Source: an uncultured Polaribacter sp.
GTDB taxonomy: Bacteria > Bacteroidota > Bacteroidia > Flavobacteriales > Flavobacteriaceae
Direction of reading: 5' to 3'
NCBI GenBank assembly: GCA_905480405.1
Contig: CAJQQH010000076.1
Coordinates: forward strand, 1 to 59,301
Length of the DNA: 59,301 bases
The stretch's first letter is position 1; every line of letters begins with the position of its first letter. A program made the translations under genes and the position numbers. The notes under the pieces were generated by a model. The model was not told the DNA's origin and searched no databases. It worked only from the letters and a program-made list of their open reading frames with translations. This document shows, one piece after another, positions 54,878 through 59,301 of the stretch.

Positions 54878-55738
54878 ATGACTGCTTGGTTTAAACGTAA
54901 AGATAAAGGGATTCAAACCCCTACAGAAGATAAGAAAGACACTCCTAGAGGTCTTTGGTACAAAACTCCTAGTGGAAAAATTATAGATACCGAAGAACTT
55001 AAAAAAAACTTATATGTTAGTCCAGAAGATGGTTATCATGTAAGAATTGGTAGTAAAGAGTATTTTGAATTGTTTTTTGACGATAATAAATTTAAAGAAT
55101 TAAATGAAGGTTTAACCTCTAAAGATCCTTTAAAATTTGAAGACACTAAAAAATATCCAGACAGGTTAAAAGCTGCTCAAGAAAAAACAAAATTAAACGA
55201 TGCTGTTAGAACCGCAGTTGGTAAATCTTTAGGAAAAGATTTAGTAATTGCCGCTATGGATTTTGCTTTTATTGGTGGATCTATGGGTTCTGTTGTAGGA
55301 GAAAAAATTGCAAGAGCAATTAATTACTCTATAGAACACAAGATTCCTTTCTTAATGGTTTCTAAATCTGGTGGAGCAAGAATGATGGAAGCATCACTTT
55401 CTTTAATGCAATTGGTAAAAACATCTGCAAAATTAGCACAATTAGCAGAAGTTAAAATACCATATATCTCTCTATGTACAGATCCTACAACTGGTGGTAC
55501 AACTGCATCATATGCTATGTTAGGTGATATTAATATTGCAGAACCAAATGCATTAATTGCATTTGCAGGACCTAGAGTTGTAAAAGATACAACAGGTAAA
55601 GAATTACCAGAAGGATTTCAGAAATCTGAATTTGTTTTAGAACATGGTTTCTTAGATGCTATTTATGAGCGTAAAAACTTAAAAAAACAAGTAAACTTGT
55701 ATATCGATTTAATACAAAACATACCTGTTAGGGCATAA
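54878..55738 (+). CDS. accD: Acetyl-CoA carboxylase carboxyltransferase beta subunit, zinc-ribbon cysteines absent
   Basis: A 286-residue AccD. The crotonase-like core is intact: [17 protein letters not shown] (about 126-142), [17 protein letters not shown] (about 163-179), [17 protein letters not shown] and [14 protein letters not shown]. With AccA it transfers the carboxyl group from biotin to acetyl-CoA. The N-terminal zinc ribbon is present in outline, but its four cysteines are gone: [17 protein letters not shown] stands where CPxC is expected and [13 protein letters not shown] where CPxCGxH is expected. The protein therefore probably folds this region without zinc. Full length otherwise. 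Confidence 0.96.
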   Translation: MTAWFKRKDKGIQTPTEDKKDTPRGLWYKTPSGKIIDTEELKKNLYVSPEDGYHVRIGSKEYFELFFDDNKFKELNEGLTSKDPLKFEDTKKYPDRLKAAQEKTKLNDAVRTAVGKSLGKDLVIAAMDFAFIGGSMGSVVGEKIARAINYSIEHKIPFLMVSKSGGARMMEASLSLMQLVKTSAKLAQLAEVKIPYISLCTDPTTGGTTASYAMLGDINIAEPNALIAFAGPRVVKDTTGKELPEGFQKSEFVLEHGFLDAIYERKNLKKQVNLYIDLIQNIPVRA

Positions 55739-55792
55739 ATAAAACAGACAAAAGAACTATAACTGTAAAGTTTTTATTCAAAAAAATAATTA

Positions 55793-55800
55793 TATATTTG
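55793..55800 (+). promoter_or_regulatory. Candidate -7 element of rpsO
   Basis: TATATTTG, exact TAnnTTTG match, 55 bp before the rpsO ATG. The leader between them is long enough for a regulatory RNA fold, but I do not see a specific one. Confidence 0.5.
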
Positions 55801-55855
55801 CAGCTTCAATGAAAACGTCATTGATATACATAATAATCATTTAAATAATATTGGA

Positions 55856-56125
55856 ATGTATTTAACTAAAGAAGTAAAAGAAAGCATTTTCGAAAAACAC
55901 GGTAAAGGAAAAAACGATACTGGTTCTTCAGAAGGACAAATTGCTTTATTCACACACAGAATTAACCACTTAACTGGGCACTTAAAAAATAATCGTAAAG
56001 ATTATAACACAGAGCGTTCATTAGTAATGTTGGTAGGTAAGCGTAGAAGCTTATTAGATTATTTAAAGAAAACCGAAATCAACAGATATCGTGCAATCAT
56101 TAAAGAATTAGGAATTAGAAAATAA
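55856..56125 (+). CDS. rpsO: 30S ribosomal protein S15
   Basis: An 89-residue uS15 of normal length, with DTGSSEGQIALFTHRINHLT (about 21-40) and SLVMLVGKRRSLLDYLKK, the conserved rRNA-binding helices. It binds 16S rRNA and bridges to 50S. It precedes pnp, the classic rpsO-pnp arrangement, though a terminator hairpin lies between them. Confidence 0.98.
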   Translation: MYLTKEVKESIFEKHGKGKNDTGSSEGQIALFTHRINHLTGHLKNNRKDYNTERSLVMLVGKRRSLLDYLKKTEINRYRAIIKELGIRK

Positions 56126-56132
56126 TTCTTAC

Positions 56133-56165
56133 AAAAAGAGGCTCTATAAACGTGCCTCTTTTTTA
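56133..56165 (+). terminator. Terminator between rpsO and pnp
   Basis: AAAAAGAGGC (56133-56142) pairs with GCCTCTTTTTT (from 56154); loop of 11 nt. It probably ends or attenuates the rpsO transcript. Confidence 0.82.
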
Positions 56166-56305
56166 TTACAGAAAATTTAAAGTCTGATTTTAACAACATC
56201 AGCAAAATATAAAAAATCAAGAATCTTAACAAAATTCTTGTATTTCCATTGCAACAACAGACAACAACACAACAACAAACAAATTAAAAATTATAATTAA
56301 ATTTT

Positions 56306-58546
56306 ATGATTCCAAAAGTATTTAACGAGGTAATAGACCTTGGAGATGGAAGAACCATCTCATTAGAAACCGGTAAGTTAGCAAAACAAGCACACGGTTC
56401 AGTTGTTGTTCAAATGGGTAAAGCGATGTTATTATGTACTGTAGTATCTAGCTACAAAGCAGGAACAGTAGATTTTTTACCATTAACAGTAGATTATAGA
56501 GAAAAATTTGCTGCTGCAGGACGTTATCCTGGTGGTTTCTTTAAAAGAGAAGCAAGACCAAGTGATGGAGAAGTATTAACAATGCGTTTAGTAGACCGTG
56601 TTTTACGTCCATTATTTCCAAAAGATTACCATTCTGAAGTACAGGTAATGATCCAATTAATGTCTCATGATGAAGATGTTATGCCAGATGCATTAGCCGG
56701 TTTAGCAGCGTCAGCAGCTATTCAATTATCAGATTTCCCTTTCGAATGCCCAATTTCTGAAGCACGTGTTGCTAGAGTAAATGGAGAATTCGTAATTAAC
56801 CCAAATAGAGCACAATTAGCAGAATCTGACATCGATATGATGATTGGAGCTTCTGCAGATTCTGTAATGATGGTTGAAGGTGAAATGGATGAAATTTCTG
56901 AAGAAGAAATGGCAGAAGCTATTAAGTTTGCACATGAAGCTATTAAAGTTCAGTGTGCTGCTCAAGTTCGTTTAGCCGAAGCTTTTGGTAAAAAAGAAAC
57001 AAGAGAATACGAAGGAGAAAGAGAAGATGCAGATTTAGCAGCTAAAATTAACGAGTTTTGTTACGACAAATGTTATGCAATTGCTAAAAAAGGAACTTCT
57101 AAAGTAGAACGTACAACTGCATTTGCAGAAGTAAAAGAAGAATTAAAAGCATCTTTTACAGAAGAAGAATTAGCAGATTATGGAGATTTAGTAGGTAAAT
57201 ACTTTAACAAATCTCAAAAATCTGCAGTTAGAGAATTAACTTTAGCAGAAGGTTTACGTTTAGATGGTCGTAAAACTACAGATATTAGACCAATTTGGTG
57301 TGAGGTAGATTATTTACCATCTGTTCACGGTTCATCTATATTTACACGTGGAGAAACACAAGCATTAGCAACAGTAACTTTAGGTACATCTAGAGATGCT
57401 ATGAAAATAGATATGCCATCTTATGAAGGTGAAGAAAACTTCTATTTACACTATAACTTCCCTCCTTTTTGTACAGGTGAAGCTAGACCATTAAGAGGAA
57501 CATCTCGTAGAGAAGTTGGTCATGGTAACTTAGCACAACGTGGTTTAAAAGGTATGATTCCAGAAGATTGCCCATATACAGTTAGAGTAGTATCAGAAGT
57601 ATTAGAATCTAACGGTTCTTCTTCTATGGCAACTGTTTGTGCTGGTACAATGGCGTTAATGGATGCAGGTGTACAAATGAAAAGACCAGTTTCTGGTATT
57701 GCAATGGGGTTAATTTCTGATGGAGATCGTTACGCTGTTTTATCTGATATTTTAGGTGATGAAGATCACTTAGGAGATATGGACTTTAAAGTAACGGGTA
57801 CTTCTGAAGGAATTACTGCTTGTCAAATGGATATTAAAGTAAAAGGATTAGGATACGAAATTTTAGTGAATGCACTAAAACAAGCTCGTGAAGGTCGTTT
57901 ACATATTTTAGGAAAATTAACTGATACTATTTCTGGTGCAAACGAAGAAGTAAAAGCACATGCTCCTAAAATGATTAACAGACGTATACCTAATGATATG
58001 ATTGGTGCATTTATTGGACCAGGAGGTAAACATATTCAAGAATTACAGAAAGAAACAGGAACTACAATTGTAATTACTGAAGATGCTGTAACAGAAGAAG
58101 GAATTATTGAAATTTTAGGAACTGATCCTGCAGGAATTGAACAAGTAATTGCTCGTATTGAGTCTATGCTATTTAAGCCAACAGTTGGTGAATCTTACCA
58201 AGTAAAAGTAATTAAAATGCTAGATTTTGGTGCCGTAGTAGAATATGTAGAAGCTCCAGGAAACGAAGTTTTATTACATGTTTCTGAACTAGCATGGGAA
58301 CGTACAGATAATGTTACCGATGTTGTAAACATGGGCGATATTTTAGATGTAAAATACTTTGGTTTAGATCCAAGAACTCGTAAAGAAAAAGTTTCTAGAA
58401 AGGCATTGTTACCAAAACCAGAAGGTTATGTAGCAAGACCACCAAGAGATGATAAACGTTCTGGTGGGCGAGATAACAGAGGTAGAGATAATCGTCGTGA
58501 CGATAGAAAACCTAGAGCTCCTAGAGAACCAAGAAAAGAAGAATAA
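56306..58546 (+). CDS. pnp: Polyribonucleotide nucleotidyltransferase (PNPase)
   Basis: A 746-residue PNPase: two RNase PH domains (about 10-225 and 320-540; [19 protein letters not shown] in the first, [20 protein letters not shown] in the second), a KH domain (about 560-626, [17 protein letters not shown]), an S1 domain (about 627-705), and an Arg/Asp/Gly-rich tail (last ~35 residues, [14 protein letters not shown]). It degrades RNA 3'-to-5' by phosphorolysis as a trimer. The charged tail may bind RNA. The 140 bp before it form a leader without an evident promoter consensus; PNPase leaders are often self-regulated, but no structure is clear here. Confidence 0.98.
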   Translation: MIPKVFNEVIDLGDGRTISLETGKLAKQAHGSVVVQMGKAMLLCTVVSSYKAGTVDFLPLTVDYREKFAAAGRYPGGFFKREARPSDGEVLTMRLVDRVLRPLFPKDYHSEVQVMIQLMSHDEDVMPDALAGLAASAAIQLSDFPFECPISEARVARVNGEFVINPNRAQLAESDIDMMIGASADSVMMVEGEMDEISEEEMAEAIKFAHEAIKVQCAAQVRLAEAFGKKETREYEGEREDADLAAKINEFCYDKCYAIAKKGTSKVERTTAFAEVKEELKASFTEEELADYGDLVGKYFNKSQKSAVRELTLAEGLRLDGRKTTDIRPIWCEVDYLPSVHGSSIFTRGETQALATVTLGTSRDAMKIDMPSYEGEENFYLHYNFPPFCTGEARPLRGTSRREVGHGNLAQRGLKGMIPEDCPYTVRVVSEVLESNGSSSMATVCAGTMALMDAGVQMKRPVSGIAMGLISDGDRYAVLSDILGDEDHLGDMDFKVTGTSEGITACQMDIKVKGLGYEILVNALKQAREGRLHILGKLTDTISGANEEVKAHAPKMINRRIPNDMIGAFIGPGGKHIQELQKETGTTIVITEDAVTEEGIIEILGTDPAGIEQVIARIESMLFKPTVGESYQVKVIKMLDFGAVVEYVEAPGNEVLLHVSELAWERTDNVTDVVNMGDILDVKYFGLDPRTRKEKVSRKALLPKPEGYVARPPRDDKRSGGRDNRGRDNRRDDRKPRAPREPRKEE

Positions 58547-58577
58547 TTTTTAATTTATCTTTTTAAATAAAATAACT

Positions 58578-58614
58578 AACCTGTCAAGTTTTAAAAAAAC
58601 TGACAGGTTTTTTT
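58578..58614 (+). terminator. Terminator after pnp
   Basis: AACCTGTCA pairs with TGACAGGTT; a second segment GTTT/AAAC extends it with one bulged base. A T-run follows. Confidence 0.88.
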
Positions 58615-58649
58615 GTACATTTATAATTAAACTATACACTTTATCATTT

Positions 58650-59301
58650 ATGGCTAATGTATCACTAGAAACGTTTACACACAATTCACAGCATTGTATC
58701 GCTATAAAGTTTCAATATGATTTTGAGCTTAAAGAGTACTTAAAAAAGTTTGTTGGTGTTAGATGGACAAAAACACATAGCACATTTTACATTTATTATT
58801 CAGAAGTTCGATTAGATGATTTAAAAACATATCTAGCACAAAAAGAAATAACAATTATTAATAAAAACGAAAACAAACTTATACCTAGAATAAGTAAAGG
58901 CAAAAGAATAGAACTTAGCCCCTTAAATAAAGAAAAAACAATAGTTTATCGTCATTATTTAGATTTCTTAAAAGGCAAACGATTTAGCAAAAGTACCATA
59001 GCAAGTTATAGTGGTTTTATTTTAGAATTTTTACGGTTTACAGACCAAAAACCAATTAATGACCTTAATGAAGACGATGTTAGAAGTTATATAGAATGGG
59101 CGGTAGCCTCGTTAAATTATGCGGTAAGTACACATAGACAAATGGTTAGTGGCTTTAAACATTTTGCATACTTTTATCCTGCTTGTTCTATAAATATTGA
59201 TAAAATTTATATGCCCAAAAAAGACAGAAAATTACCTGTTATTTTAAGTATAGAAGAAGTGATCTCTCTTTTACAAGCAACAAAAAACTTAAAACACCGT
59301 G
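58650..59301 (+). CDS. Tyrosine-type site-specific recombinase/integrase (5' part only)
   Basis: The first 217 codons of a tyrosine recombinase. An N-terminal arm-type segment (about 1-75, with VGVRWTKTHSTFYIYY at about 36-51) is followed by a SAM-like core-binding domain (about 100-195: FLKGKRFSKSTIASYSGFI, EDDVRSYIEWAV, STHRQMVSGFKHF). The catalytic domain begins at KLPVILSIEEVISLLQATK, the usual linker before its first helices, and the catalytic R-H-R-Y residues are beyond the window. Such enzymes move integrative elements, cassettes or phages, or act as Xer-like resolvases. It lies 103 bp after pnp. The recombinase family is clear; the element type is not. Confidence 0.9.
   Translation, partial: MANVSLETFTHNSQHCIAIKFQYDFELKEYLKKFVGVRWTKTHSTFYIYYSEVRLDDLKTYLAQKEITIINKNENKLIPRISKGKRIELSPLNKEKTIVYRHYLDFLKGKRFSKSTIASYSGFILEFLRFTDQKPINDLNEDDVRSYIEWAVASLNYAVSTHRQMVSGFKHFAYFYPACSINIDKIYMPKKDRKLPVILSIEEVISLLQATKNLKHR

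Overview
The window is a low-GC, densely packed chromosome segment of a member of the Bacteroidota, almost certainly a marine Flavobacteriaceae (Polaribacter/Tenacibaculum-like; the genus is a guess). The evidence is the gldKLMN type IX secretion / gliding operon, porT, a SusC/FecA-type TonB receptor with a carboxypeptidase-regulatory N-domain, TPR-bearing sensor kinases, Bacteroidota-type promoters (TTG-N17-23-TAnnTTTG), and the miaB / sigma54-activator / lptE / secG / groESL gene order. It is mainly a core-genome segment. I see no rRNA, CRISPR array, insertion sequence, prophage or recognisable defence system; the only mobile-element signal is a tyrosine recombinase running off the right edge.

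Layout. 1-4.2 kb (minus): the end of a gamma-carbonic-anhydrase-like gene, then a sensory operon of a membrane protein with a carboxypeptidase-regulatory-like domain, a TPR histidine kinase carrying a similar domain, and a LytTR regulator. 4.4-9.6 kb: a vWA protein (plus); a peptidoglycan glucosaminidase with a PLP enzyme, and an ABC-F ATPase (minus). 9.7-13.1 kb (plus): a DUF983 protein, a second TPR kinase with a NarL-type regulator, and a small basic ORF. 13.1-22.5 kb (minus): a FAD oxidoreductase, gldN/M/L/K, an arginase-fold protein with damaged metal ligands, and topA. 22.7-29.4 kb (plus): miaB, a sigma54 activator, lptE, a hypothetical gene, secG, groES and groEL. 29.5-31.8 kb: a large exported protein of unknown role. 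31.9-35.0 kb (minus): an apparent metal-handling set (HMA protein, TonB receptor with a CC motif, HYC_CC_PP protein). 35.2-42.8 kb (plus): a free-methionine-sulfoxide-reductase-like GAF protein, purH, then the elongasome cluster mreB-mreC-mreD-mrdA-rodA. 43.1-45.1 kb (minus): rpsT, tRNA-Glu and proS. 45.3-50.2 kb (plus): an Arg/Ser-rich lipoprotein, an OmpP1/FadL-like porin, an Nfu protein, menG/ubiE and porT. 50.2-58.5 kb: a SpoU methyltransferase (minus), then tamL, fbaA, accD, rpsO and pnp. 58.65 kb to the end: the partial tyrosine recombinase.

How the genes fit together. Much of the segment serves the cell envelope: the T9SS core (gldKLMN, porT), LPS export (lptE), outer-membrane assembly (tamL), cell-shape synthesis (mreBCD, mrdA, rodA), wall remodelling (glucosaminidase), Sec export (secG) and several surface lipoproteins and receptors. 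Housekeeping genes fill the rest.

Most worth a second look: the arginase-like probable pseudoenzyme between topA and gldK; an inverted repeat upstream of groES that is not CIRCE; paired operator-like palindromes upstream of the NarL-type two-component system; the regulatory-domain-sharing sensory trio at the left end; the Cys-rich metal cluster; an AccD without its zinc-ribbon cysteines; and the integrase at the right edge. I found no clearly new multi-gene system.
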